Part shown: positions 10,326-20,569 of the stretch, one piece after another
Position numbering within the stretch: the first letter of the stretch is position 1
Layout of the letters: every line of letters begins with the position of its first letter
Origin: Didymella arachidicola
Taxonomy: Eukaryota; Ascomycota; Dothideomycetes; Pleosporales; Didymellaceae
Assembly: GCA_016630955.3 (NCBI GenBank)
Contig: CM049994.1
Location: forward strand, 248,001 to 312,000
Length of the DNA: 64,000 bases
Direction of reading: 5' to 3'
Position numbers and translations under genes: made by a program
The notes under the pieces: generated by a model
Databases searched by the model: none
What the model was told of the DNA's origin: nothing
The model's input: only the letters and a program-made list of their open reading frames with translations

Positions 10326-11489
10326 ACCCCATCTCCACCATTCACCTCCACCTCCACCTCGACCATTTTCTTGCGTTCGCAACTTGCATATCTGTTCTAG
10401 CATAGCGCTTCTCTTCTTCTCGCCGTCAGCGCCTGCGGTGGGCTCCTTTGACAACTTGCATCGTCGGCACCCGCCGCTTTCATTGCCTTCTCAAGCCATC
10501 TTTTTACATCTGGGACGGCAACGTCGATGATATATCGCGAGCATACAGGCGGTCACTTCCTGTTTGCACGCTCAGCTTTGGGCTGGCTGTGGTGGCTACC
10601 ACGCCGTTTTGGACACTGTTTCCTCGCCATTTACTTTGTTACTAGTCTTGCTTTTTGATGGTTGTTTATAGCAGAGCGTAGCGAGCGAGCGTCTTGTGTT
10701 TCTTGGCCTTTTTATGTTGACGAGATGATGTCACGGTCGCGATTGAGCATGACGAGGAGGATATGTACGCGCTACGACACTGTATATGAATCACGGCTGC
10801 AGGACGAGGCCCGCTGGGGCACGCACAGATTGACTTTTCTTTGGATATTATTTAGCAGCGCTGGAGGATTGGATTGGGCAATCTATGTCTTTTGTTAGAG
10901 GTCAGACGGCATGTCTGGCTTCGCCCGCCTATTCAGATTCCCAGTGACACTGTTGATGTCCTTGCTCTTGGCCACAGAACAGACTTGGTTCTCGCACCTA
11001 CAGCGTACCGCGCAGCAATCCAAAAGGCCCCGAGTGACTCACAACGACGATTCTGATAGCTGCAGATCCTTACATACCCTAACGCAGCGGTCTAGCGCTA
11101 GCACCACGCTACAAATGCAGAGTGTGCGCGGTGAGGTGAGGTGAGGTGAGGTGAAACACACCAGCCAAAATCCGCCGATAATCCACGCCTTCTCAGCACT
11201 GTGATTGGCCTCGTCTGTGATATTTATCAGTAGTGCAAAAAGTCGTGGTGTTACGAGCTGTGTCTGTTGTTGAATTATGTTCGTCGCTATCGCTGGCACG
11301 TCTCCCTATTCGATGCGTGGGTTGCACGGGTCGCTCCGGATGCAGTGGGACATGTGTATATGGGTGGACGCATGCACGGGTTCTGGATGCAGACAAGAGC
11401 TTTGTATTGAACGACGAATACCGGCGTAGCTATTACATGCCCCATCCATTCATATTCCTCTTCTCTTCGTTCGGTGCGTACAAGGCGAG
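10326..11489. other. Intergenic between bZIP and the Sel1-repeat gene
   Basis: About 1.16 kb between convergent genes. It holds the T-rich 3' region of the bZIP gene and a short GTGAG array at 11131-11153. I see no coding signal or RNA gene. The final exon of the Sel1-repeat gene begins just beyond it. Confidence 0.5.
11131..11153. repeat. Short GTGAG pentamer array
   Basis: Four full GTGAG copies and a partial one in noncoding DNA; a simple repeat. Confidence 0.8.
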
Positions 11490-14053
11490 TTACTTGGGAT
11501 CGTACTTTGGCTTCCAGATCCTGCGCGTTGGTCAGCACGGGGCTCGGTGGTTCGCGCGGGAATCGCGTCGGGCCTTTGCGGTTCGGGCCAGTCCAGTCCA
11601 GTCCAGTCTGCTTGGTTCGCTGTCCCGTGACCGGGGTCGTCGGATGAGTGCTGCTATCATCATCATCATCATCGTCGTCATCGCCGTTATTGTTGTCGTC
11701 GCCTGCCCAAAGTCACCGGCGCTCTGAAGAGCACCATTCATCCAACCCGCCTGCCTCATCTGCGACTCGCTGCGCACTGCGCGCTCTGCTCCGAGAAGGG
11801 CTTATATCAATCGATATATCACGTCGCACACCCTCCGCGCTCGGCGCCTTTGACAGCATGCCACGTGTATTTAGTCCAACCGCGTTTGGAAGCCGGCCCA
11901 GGCCCGTGGGAGCCACGACCCACGTTGGGACTGTCAGGTGTGGTGTGCATCCGCGTGGACGGCGCGGTGATGCGTGCGGTTGGTGGGGTGCGGGACGTGA
12001 CTTGCGGGAGGGAGGGTGAGGGCCGCGCCTAGCAGGGTGGCTAAGCGAGGGGTGCATGTGCGACGGGGCGCTGAGAGCCAGTGGGTGAGGCTGGGCAAAG
12101 GAGCACGAAACGGTGTGGGTTCTAACTTCTGGGTGTTGCGCCGAGCGTGGAGGACTGCTTGGGGTCCTGGAATAAGGCGGGTGCGTGACGGCTGTCGCGG
12201 GTGTTGCGTGGGTTCCGATTTGGGAGTGACAGGTAGGTGACACCCGGGCCGTGTGGGAGTTGGAACCGCGATCCGATGCAGGGTGGACGAAATACGAAGA
12301 AATTGCACTTACCAGGTATTCCCCAACGTCTTGTTGCCTTTTGATTCGGTGAGCCGTAGAAATTGAGCTGCTTTGAACTGGACACACGATTAGCTTCCGC
12401 TGGGACAGCCGAACGGTAAGAATGCACGCGACGCGCCAGCCGAAGCCATGGGACCTCTACAGTGAGATGCACGAGACTGCTGCCCAAACAGTGAGGCGGG
12501 AGACGAGGATGCGGAGATTTCTGAGACATCGATGACGGATGGCGGGAGCGAACGCAAGAGGTTGACCAAGCTGACCGTTCGCATGTACAATCGGTGGCTT
12601 GAATACGCGCACGTCCGAATGTAGACCGCTGTAGTGCCCAACGTACGATGGGTGAGGAGCGATGAGGCTGACGGTGCGCGATCGATGAGAAGCTTTCGCA
12701 GTATCTGCCATGACGCCAGGGGACGACCACAAGGTCGGTATGTGCTGCGTTGTCGCTCGACGTCCGGTGTGCATCATGCGTCGCTGGCCAGGAGCAGCTT
12801 GAGTCTACCGTAACTGTAGCTAGAACGCGTCGTCATGGCTTTCCAGTGTTGTCCGTCGAGCGTCGTTCCGGGGGATAGTCGAAGGCGAAGCAAGGCGCCT
12901 GTTGTCTGCTCAACGTCGAAACGCAGGACCATGGTAATGAGTGCCGTGCAAGTGACAACATCCAGTCCAGAGAGTGACTTTCCGTCCGGGCAAAATGTTC
13001 GTCGCCCAACATCCCAAGCTCGTCGTTCACCTCGTTTGTCGTGATCAAGTGGAAGTTCATACCACAAAAGTTATAAAAAAAAAACAAGAAACATACCTTG
13101 TCCTTCCTACACCCAAACCCCTCCACATAACACCACGCAACCTCATTCATCGCATCCGCATCCCCCAAATTCGCCGCCGTTTCGTAATACTGCTTCGCCG
13201 CCGCGGGATCCTTCCGAACCCCCCACCCATTCCGAAAGCAATTCGCAAGCTCATACACGGCGAGCACCAGCTCCCCCTTCGCGGCCCCTCCCCTCTTCAT
13301 GCCCGCGTCCAGGGCCAGCTTCTCGACTTCAGCGCTGTTGGAGGCCGCGAGAGAGAGGTAGTGGACGGCGGCTTCTTGGTCGGCGGGGATGCCCCATGCG
13401 TGGCGGAGGGCGAGGCCGTAGAGGACTTGTGCGAGGGCGTTGTTGGGGCCGGCGGGGGAGGCGAGGCGGCCGAAGAGGGCGGTGGAGGCTTCGAGGTTGC
13501 CGGATTCGTGGAGGCGGATTGCTTCGTGGATTGTTTGTTCGTCGGCGATTTCGATGGTGGGTGTGGGCGGTGCGCTGGTCTGGGCCAGGGGTCCGCGCTG
13601 GACGAGCACCGTTGCGCGCTTCTCCCATTTGGCTTCGTCTTCTTCGTTGCGCGCGACGGGGGCGTCGCCTACGTCGGGGAGGTTGTCGGGCACGTTGACG
13701 CTGCTCTGGCTGCGGGTGCGGTTGAAGTGCAGGCGCTCGCTCAGAGTGCCTGAGCGCGGTCGCGGTGCCTCGTCGCTTGCGCGCCCGCTGGCAGCGCTGG
13801 TGTTGCTGACATTCGAGTGGCGTCTGAAGCGGCCGAAGCCGCGCGTGTCCTTGGGGCTCAGGAGCGGAGCTTCAGAGCGGGTGGGGTCGCCGGGGAACGA
13901 GGGCGGCTCGATGGCTTCGTGCGTGCTGGTCGTGGTGCGGAAGAAGTGGAATTCTGGGACGTCGGGGCTGAGCGTCGGTCCTTTCTCTGGCGCGCCCGAC
14001 GCGCCCTCGTCTTTGGTCTTGTCTTTCTTCTTGAGCAGGTCCTTGAGCGGCAT
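11490..14053 (-). CDS. Sel1-repeat protein (Nif1/Dsf2-like) with two long introns
   Basis: Model: complement(join(11490..11520,12313..12377,13097..14053)), 350 aa. Starts MPLKDLLKKKDK; residues 1-170 are disordered and Ser-rich, then Sel1-like repeats (AVYELANCFRNGWGVRKDP, DAMNEVAWCYVEGFGCRKDK). Fungal relatives such as Nif1 are linked to mitotic control through Nim1-type kinases; that role is by resemblance. The first exon stops at GTATGT. Conserved ends of the family were found far downstream: FKAAQFLRLTESKGNKTLG in a 65-bp exon and IWKPKYDPK-stop in a 31-bp exon. Phases fit exactly. The introns are 719 and 792 bp, over seven times longer than all others here, yet have good signals (GCTAATC and TGCTGAC before acceptors). 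An upstream in-frame ATG at 14095 would add 14 residues. Confidence 0.8.
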
Positions 14054-14759
14054 CGTTGCTGTGCAATTGCGCCTGGCGCGTCGCGGCGTCTTCAAGGGGT
14101 GCGGTCGAGGTCAGGGGTGCTGTGTGCTGCGTCGCAACTGCAATTTCGCTGCAGTCGCAGATGCGGAGAGAATGCTATTGTACCTTCAGAGTCGTCTTGT
14201 ATCGGCGCAGATTCTGCACAAAGGCGGCGGGAGGCATGAGCATGGCCAGGCTGCGCCGCGTAATGTCAGCGCGTTGTGAGTTGCTTGTAGGACAGCCAAG
14301 GCAGCCTCAACCCGCTCCGCCTCCACCAGCCGCAATCTATTTCCGTTGCAGCAAGGCGGGGAACCCCAGGCGAAGCTGCTCTGCATATGCACCTTCACCA
14401 TTGCTGCGCTCGTCTTCAGATATCTTCTTTCCATTTTTTATTTGTACATGCTTTTGCTTTTTCTTTTTTCCAGATGAAACGACGTGTCTACCCCCCGGGC
14501 CCAGCTATCTAATGACACCAAGAAACTAAGAAACTACCAAGCATCACGGACAGGACGCAGTCGTGAAGCACAAAGGGGTATCATCGCAATTCGCACCATG
14601 ACGGCAATGCTGAAATAGACTTTGCATGTCAAAAGAATCCAATGACGGAGTCAGAAAGGCCTACCAAGTTAAGCATTCGAGTCGCAACTTCGATGCAAGA
14701 ACAGGTTAGATGGATCTTGCTCTGCACAGGGGAGGGGGCCTACAGAGATTGTGTCAAGT
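14054..14759. other. Intergenic, upstream of the Sel1-repeat gene
   Basis: About 700 bp with a T-rich run near 14430-14475 and no supportable gene. It carries the promoter of the Sel1-repeat gene and the 3' region of the CCCH gene. Confidence 0.5.
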
Positions 14760-15921
14760 CTAGTCTTCCACGTCGAGAGGCACGTAATCGACCTGTTGTG
14801 TGAACATCTGCGGTGCATCAAAGGTTTCCGACGTCATCTCCTGCACTTCGGCCTGGCTGCCATCGGCCTCGGTAGAAGCCGCTCGAGACTGTTCTTCTGG
14901 CGAAGAGTTGCCAGCAGCTTTCCGCATTCGAGACGCGCGATGGACGTGTCGGTGTTGGCATTTGTCGCCGCGTATACACTCGCCTTTATTGGCAAAGTCG
15001 GGACATTCGTATGCGTGGAGGTCTGCACATTCAGCGCCTTTCTCACAGTAGCCGAGACGCCCAAAAGCGTCGCAGATCTGAGCTGCGGGGTTGACGCGGA
15101 TATGCGCGAATCGACACTCGTCGTTTGTGCATCGTCCCTCCTGGAAGTGGAGACAAGTCGGGACGTTGTGTGCTGTAGGCTCGTGAGACAGTGAGCAGCG
15201 ATCACCCCGACTGCAGTCATTCTTGAAGAGCCAGCGCTTGCAGAGTGCTTGTTTATCCGGATCGTGGAGAAGAGGGCAGCCGTGGCGAGTGCATATTCCT
15301 AAACAAAAGTTAGACAGGTCGCAGCGTTGGAGGTCTGGGGTGTCGAGATCATTCGGGGTACCTGTCGATGTGAAGGTTGCGCAAAGCTGTTTGGGTTCCG
15401 AGGATGGGCTGTTATGTCTCGAGTGAGCATTCGACAGCGGCGCAGACCCAGGTGCCGATATGCTTTCGGGTCCTGAAGCTTCCGCAGACACATCTGGTTT
15501 GTTGAAGACGACGGTGCGGTTCTTGAACTTGGTAGGGCCACGTGACGGTGGCGGCCGCTGATACGGATGGTATGGAGCAGCCCCCCGTCCTCCGTATGTA
15601 TACCCTCCACGTTGCGGTCCTCCCTGGTAGGTATTGTATGCGCCGCGACCTCGGGGGGCATATGCAGAGGCGCGCCCGTGGTACGTTGGCGTTGTGGTGC
15701 CATCATGCGCCGTGTGGCCATTTGCGGCGCGCGCAAGCCGGTCCTGCTGCTCTTTCTTCATGCGCGCGATGTAGCCTAATTTTCATCGTCAACCTCTCTT
15801 CCCACAGATGCCTCCTCTTTCACGTACTGTTCAGCTCTGCGCGGGCGCGCAGCCGTTCCTCTTTTGTGCTCATTGCGTTGATTTGTTCTATCGTGTACGG
15901 CGGGGGTCCAGGAGGTGCCAT
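14760..15921 (-). CDS. Five-finger CCCH zinc-finger protein (ZC3H3-like)
   Basis: Model: complement(join(14760..15298,15362..15775,15828..15921)), 348 aa. An N-terminal helix (YTIEQINAMSTKEERLR), an Arg/Gly/Tyr-rich region, then five CCCH fingers about residues 155-285, such as CKRWLFKNDCSRGDRCSLSH and CLHFQEGRCTNDECRFAH. Spacing and number match the ZC3H3 group, which acts in nuclear mRNA 3'-end and export control. Splicing out 15299-15361 (63 bp, CTAAC branch, TTTAG) restores the first finger as C-x8-C-x4-C-x3-H, strong support for that intron although it is stop-free. The 52-bp first intron (15776-15827) links MAPPGPPPYTIEQ to the main exon; without it the protein would start at an internal Met. 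The RNA target is unknown. Confidence 0.87.
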
Positions 15922-16420
15922 GATTGCGGTAGTTTCACGTGTTTGCCTATGAATCAGTTATATACTGTGCAAGGGTTAGTACTACGTGAGCGCAATTCTT
16001 TGTTGCTGCAGTCGAGCGTTGTCAAGCGCATGAGCAGGGGTGGGGCAAAGTATCAGCCATTACCTGCAATTACCTAATTGCAGGTGATGGCTGAGGCGCT
16101 TACCTAAGCGCCTCTCATTGGCACATGACGAGCAGACGTCACTCGATCATCCCACGGTGAAAGCAGTGGCGGCTCGCTCTCCAAGCAAAGCGCCAAGAGT
16201 ATGATCTTTAGAGTATTGATATACTTGAGGCGCACAGAATCCATATAGCTAGACAGAGCCTTGAAGAACTCAATGACAATGTGTAATTGGTATCTAGTGA
16301 TGAAGAGCAGTAAAGTAGATCGAGTACCCCCTCGAGCTGGTACGCCGACCCAATGCCCTCGCCCGAACTCCCATGGAATGCAATGCTCTGTAGTGTGGAA
16401 CTGCCCTGCACTTGACCACC
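15922..16420. other. Intergenic between CCCH gene promoter and TAF7 3' end
   Basis: About 500 bp. It contains the promoter of the CCCH gene and the two neighbouring hairpins at 16054-16113. Nothing else recognisable. Confidence 0.5.
16054..16113. repeat. Two adjacent hairpins with identical ACCT loops
   Basis: Hairpin 1 (16054-16093): arms of 18 bp, CAGCCATTACCTGCAATT against AATTGCAGGTGATGGCTG, one mismatch, loop ACCT. Hairpin 2 (16094-16113): perfect 8-bp arms AGGCGCTT/AAGCGCCT, loop again ACCT. They abut without a gap. TTACCTAA is the centre of the second and TTACCTAATT of the first. Could be a foldback relic, a structured RNA or a cruciform site; function unknown. Confidence 0.8.
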
Positions 16421-16652
16421 CTAATCATCCACATCCTCATTACCGTTCAACTCGTTCAGCTGTTTCTTCTTGATGTGGAGATCCTGCTGCTGCCTCTCGA
16501 TGGTCTTGTTGATGCGGTTCCTGAAGAGCGGGTTGTTCTGCTTGTCGCGCGACTCGATGCTCTGCTGCACCGCCTTCTCGAGCTCGGCGATTTCCGTCTC
16601 CAGAACCTCTCTCCTCTGTTGCTCAGCTGCTGCTGCCTCGTCGATGTCGGAA

Positions 16653-16684
<32 letters not shown>

Positions 16685-18136
16685 GTCATCCTCGGCTGAT
16701 GTCGCAGCGGTAGGTGTAGCTGGTGCGCTCTCGGGCTCGATGACGATGCTGCCGTTCTGCGCCAGAGCACGCATGGCTGCGTCGTGTGCGGTGACGGGTG
16801 TCTGTCCTTCCGCAGCGTCGCTGCCACGGAACAGGGCTGCGAGATCATCGCCGTTGCCTTGAATCTCGACATTGTCGTCGTCCATGAATCCGGCCGCCAG
16901 CATCTCTTCCAGATCGGCGGCGTCGACTTCTTCGACAGGAGTCTCGGCGGGCGCGTTCATCATCTCTTCGTCCTCGTCGTCTTCGGAGCCGGACTCTTCT
17001 TCTGAAGACTCTGCCCCCTCCTCGACCAATTCGTACTTTGTGCTCTCGGCCATGTCATCAGCCTCGAGGAGTGCGTTCATCTCGGCCTCGGCTCGCTCGA
17101 CATCAAGGTAGGACTTTCGCGGTCGGAAGCGGCGCTTACGGACCCAGCGCATGGGCGGGGTCAAACCATGGGGGTAGCGATGCGAGTTTTCCTCGACATA
17201 GCTTGGGCGTGGGTATTTCTTCGCCTCGTCTTCGTTCTGGACTCTACCCAAGACTAGCAGCATTTGACAGACGTCTGCAGTTTTGACCCAGTCCTTTTTG
17301 TTCCAGCTCTTCATCGACTCGATGATGTTGGGCAGCTCCACCATGGAGGCAGCGTAGTGGCGCCCTTGTATAGTGATCATAGCTCTCCTGCCTTCCTTGT
17401 CAAAGAACCTGAAGTACACGCCTGGCCCTCCTTGCATGACACTCCGCCCAATCGTCTTCTCCTCGATGGACTTGCGCAAGAGGTCGCAATCGGGCCCTGG
17501 CAGCATGCGCAGTACGAACTGGCTCTCGATGGCAGGGTCTGCTTCTGCTTCATCGGCTTCACTGTCATATCCAACACCCAGCGGTCTGACAGGAGGCCGC
17601 CCTGCACCCTTGACCTTGAGCAATGTGGTGCCGCGAGACGCAGCGGGCGCGCCAGAGGACGACGATTTTGGTTTTATGGATAGTTTCAGTGACGTCGAGC
17701 GGTTTGGAGCAAACGGAGGCGGCGCTCGCTGCACGGGCACGGCAGGCTCGTCCACGTCTTCATCGTCGCTCTCGTCGACTCCTTCCAGGCTCTTCAGGGT
17801 TGGCTTTGGCTTGCGCTTTGCCGTTGGTGCCTCTCCGTCTTCGCCGTCCTCGCGCGCCCGCTTCTTCGGCCCCGGCTTGCCTGGGGGCATCGCATTGCCG
17901 TCCGCGTCGGTCTTGGGCTTCTTGGTGTACTTGCGCTTCTGCTTGGGCGCATCCCCGGGGGCATCGTGTTCGGCGGTCGGCGCTGAAGGAGCTGCAGGCT
18001 TGAATTTGAGCTTGAAGCCGCCGGTCTTTACAGGAGCCGGCGCCGGCGCGGCGTCTCCGTTGGCTGGCGGCGCGGGCGGTGCTTGGGCAGGCGCGTCGCT
18101 GGGCGCTGCGCTGGTGTTTTTGAGCTTGATCTTCAT
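16421..18136 (-). CDS. TAF7: TFIID subunit 7 (TAFII55 family)
   Basis: Single exon, 571 aa from MKIKLKNTSAAP (ATG 18136; an open frame runs 58 codons further up but this ATG begins the conserved basic N terminus). TAF7 binds TAF1 in TFIID and restrains its activity before initiation. The TAFII55 N-terminal domain lies about residues 205-360: ESQFVLRMLPGPDCDLLRKS, then PGVYFRFFDKEGRRAMITIQ, and the TADVCQMLLVLGRV and YPHGLTPPMRWVRKRRFRP motifs. The C-terminal third is acidic and ends in a coiled coil (LETEIAELEKAVQQSI). Long runs of Asp come from a GTC/GAC microsatellite near 16651-16690. It is head to head with the TAF3-like TFIID gene. Confidence 0.95.
16651..16690 (-). repeat. GAC microsatellite coding a poly-Asp run in TAF7
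   Basis: On the minus strand a GAC/GAT trinucleotide run codes about 13 consecutive Asp residues within an acidic linker. In-frame length change would be tolerated there. Confidence 0.85.
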
Positions 18137-18462
18137 TGTGGCGACGTCGAGGGGGTGCGCGGTCCAGGCATGGGCGACGGGCAGTGGGCGCGGCTGCGCA
18201 CTGGCGGCTTCCTGTACGTCGTGCGGCGAGCGCGCCTGGCGATGCGGAGATTGAGCACTGAGCAGGGCGGAAGTGAGCCTTGGCACGTCGGCGCAAGGTG
18301 AGAGGCCCACGCGCCTTCACCTCAGCGACCAGCCCGCATCGCCACGACCAACTGCCAACTGCCAACTTCCAGACACAGGCCGACGATGCGCGTGCTGCCT
18401 CGCCGGTAACCGCAGACACACACCGGACCTCTGCACTCACACCCCCACGTGACCGCGCCAGC
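18137..18462. promoter_or_regulatory. Shared divergent promoter of TAF7 and the TAF3-like gene
   Basis: Start codons of two TFIID subunit genes lie 326 bp apart and point away from each other, so both promoters must be in this segment. It includes CACGTG-like CCACGTGACC near 18446 and a repeated AACTGCCAACT about 18349-18367. No TATA box is obvious. Confidence 0.7.
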
Positions 18463-19246
18463 ATGTCCCAGCAAGACCTGTTCCTCAGCCTCCTGCGGCC
18501 CGCCGTCCTCCACATCCTGCGCGCCACCGGCTTCCACTATGGCAAGCCCTCCGCCGTCGATACCGTCGTCGACCTCACCGCGCGCTACCTGACCCTCCTC
18601 GCCGAGCGCACCGCCTACAACGCCTACTCGAACCACAACGACCTGACTCCGGACATCTCCGACGTGCGCATGGCCATGCAGGACTGCGGCCTGCTCGTGC
18701 CCACCATGACGGCCGGCGAGGAGCTCTGGAAGGAGTACCTGCGCAAGCCCCTGGAAGCGTACAACGGCGAGTCGGGCGCACGGGACATGGAAGAGCGCAG
18801 GCGCGACGCCGAAGACACAGCAGACGTCACCGAGTTCATCGAGTGGGTGCAAGGCGAGCAGAACAAGGAGATACGGCGCATCGCAGGCACATACAAGCCC
18901 GTCGCCACGAATCCCACCGAGCAGCTGGACCAGCTGGAGATGGAGGACTATCTGAACAGTATGCCCTCTACACTTCTCTCCTTCGCACATCACTAATTCT
19001 GCTGCAGCGCTCATGAAGAAACACAGCAAGACCGGTGTCGAGTCGCGCTTCCAGGGCACAGTCCTCGGCATCCCCTCGGAGATCAGGCCCGTGAAGATTG
19101 AAGGCGGCGGCCCAGACTCCATCGAGGAGTGGAATCGCAGGACACGAGAGAAGGCACTCAAAGCAGCAGAGTCGAAAGCAGACAGCAGCGGGACACCAGC
19201 AGTATCTCGACAGCAGTCTGAGGACGTGCATATGGACACAGACTAA
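18463..19246 (+). CDS. Bromodomain-associated histone-fold TFIID subunit (TAF3/TAF8-like)
   Basis: Model: join(18463..18958,19008..19246), 244 aa. The Bromo_TP histone fold covers about residues 5-80: FLSLLRPAVLHILRATGFHY, VVDLTARYLTLLAERT, and DISDVRMAMQDCGLL. Such folds pair with TAF10 in TFIID. The 49-bp intron (GTATGC donor, CACTAATTC branch, CTGCAG acceptor) joins EDYLN to TLMKKHSKTGVESRFQGTVL in phase 1. Fungal TAF3 proteins have this plain layout without the PHD finger of animal TAF3, which I favour over TAF8, but the subunit number is not certain. Its position opposite TAF7 supports a TFIID role. Confidence 0.85.
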
Positions 19247-19610
19247 ATACCCGACATTGGATCATCACAGCATAGCGAGGGCGTTCAGGATATTTCATCA
19301 ACCCAAGGGTACGCTTGTACCAGCGCATCAGCGCCGTCTAGCAAATGGAAAAGTTTGGCCATCTCCTCGACCAACTGCATGCCCTGCATTACGCGAACCG
19401 AGCTGATAACAGCTAACAAGCCGCAAGCGCTAGAACGCGTCGTGGGGTGCGATATGAATGACGCGCCCCGCCTACGTCATTGCATTCACCACCACCGACC
19501 TCGCACAAAACAACCACCCAACCCATTGCCCCCTCACACATCCTCGAGCCCTCTCTTCACCCAACCATAACCACACCACCACCATCCACACCTCACAACA
19601 ACACATCACC
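19247..19610. other. Intergenic leader region
   Basis: About 360 bp. The last 130 bp before 19611 are C/A-rich (CCACCACC, CACAACAACAC), a typical fungal 5' leader for the next gene. Nothing else seen. Confidence 0.5.
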
Positions 19611-20218
19611 ATGTCCGCCCCCTCCCAACCACCCCAAGCCCAAGCCTACCAAACCCCCGGCAACCCAGCAACCACGACCCCAGCCGAAAAATCCGCCCAA
19701 GCAACAAACGCCTCAGACACCTCCCCCACCGCCCAGCCCATCCCGCAAAAACAAGCCTCCGCCGCCGCGGGCCACCACAACGCCAAATTCGAAGAAGGCG
19801 CAGGCGTGCACGGCGCATCCCCGGGCGAGGAAGCAAAAGGGCTGAGCAACGAGCATGTAGGACGCCACAAAGAGTTGGATGGCGAGCAGATGGCTGCCCC
19901 CGGGGAGGGAAGGGTTGCGGAGGCGGTTGCGAGGGGAGGAGAGGGGATGGGTGGTGGGGGGTCGGAACCGAGTTTTACGTCGGATTTGGAGAGGTGAGTT
20001 TTTTTTTTTTTTTTCTTTTGAGGGGGGGGGGGTGTGGAATGAGTTCTGGATGTGTGCTGACGATGAGCAGGAAGAAGGCTGAGCAGAAGGAGGCTAGGGA
20101 GGCGATTATGGCGGAGAAGAAGGGGGGTGTGCTGGAGGGGGGTGCAAAGGGGCAGACTGGGGGACCGGCGAATCCTGTTGATCAGGGTGGGTATCCTAAC
20201 GGGGGACCGTTGAATTAG
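19611..20218 (+). CDS. Small hydrophilic Ala/Gly/Gln/Lys-rich fungal protein
   Basis: Model: join(19611..19993,20071..20218), 176 aa. No catalytic motif, signal peptide or membrane segment. The N-terminal 60 residues are Pro/Gln/Thr/Ala-rich; the middle has AKGLSNEHVGRHKELDGEQM; the C-terminal part KKAEQKEAREAIMAEKKG is a charged helix followed by Gly/Pro/Asn. Composition recalls stress-type hydrophilic (LEA-like) proteins, but that is only a resemblance. The 77-bp intron 19994-20070 contains a T15 run and a G10 run, and ends TGCTGACGATGAGCAG with a good branch site; splicing continues DLER into KKAEQK. Function unrecognised. Confidence 0.72.
19998..20032 (+). repeat. Poly-T and poly-G homopolymers inside an intron
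   Basis: Within the intron of the small hydrophilic gene, about 15 T residues and a TTTTG step are followed by a run of about 10 G residues. Slippage-prone simple sequence; the T tract could serve as a long polypyrimidine tract. Confidence 0.8.
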
Positions 20219-20569
20219 GGAATGTAGGGGGTGTCATGGCCGAGTGGATGTGCGTTCTTTTCGAAGGCTTGATGATGATTACATACACGAAACGAAGAAT
20301 GGGACGTCTGCTAGTTCACATCACTGCTCTGCACGCATAACGAAGCACTGTGTGTATATCATAATACCAATAGGCGACAGCACGCATCCCAAGACGAACG
20401 TCCAACGCAAACCCAGACCCATATTTACCCCCGATGCGGACCTACCGCAGCTCCGCGCTGGTGGTCTCAGTCATCAAACGCCGTGTTAAACCAATCCAAA
20501 CTCAATAGATCATTGTATACATGAAAATTAAATGAAAAAAAAAAATGTTCGTGCGCAGACGAGACCTTG
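20219..20569. other. Intergenic between convergent genes
   Basis: About 350 bp between two 3' ends. TGGCCGAGTGG at about 20239 matches a tRNA A box, but there is no B box or cloverleaf, so no tRNA is called. Confidence 0.5.

Noticed and set aside
9183..10454. 423-codon open frame antisense to the bZIP gene
   Set aside because: Low-complexity Leu/Gly/Val composition mirrors codon bias of the real gene on the other strand.
11233..11727. 164-codon plus-strand frame at the end of the Sel1 gene
   Set aside because: Lies over the final exon and intron of the Sel1 gene; contains an ATC/GTC simple repeat and no domain.
12378..13096. Intronic snoRNA in the long Sel1-gene intron
   Set aside because: C-box-like TGATGA and D-box CTGA signals could not be found together with a closing stem on the transcribed strand.
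20236..20300. tRNA-like A box TGGCCGAGTGG
   Set aside because: No B box (GGTTCGANTCC-like) or acceptor pairing within 120 bp.
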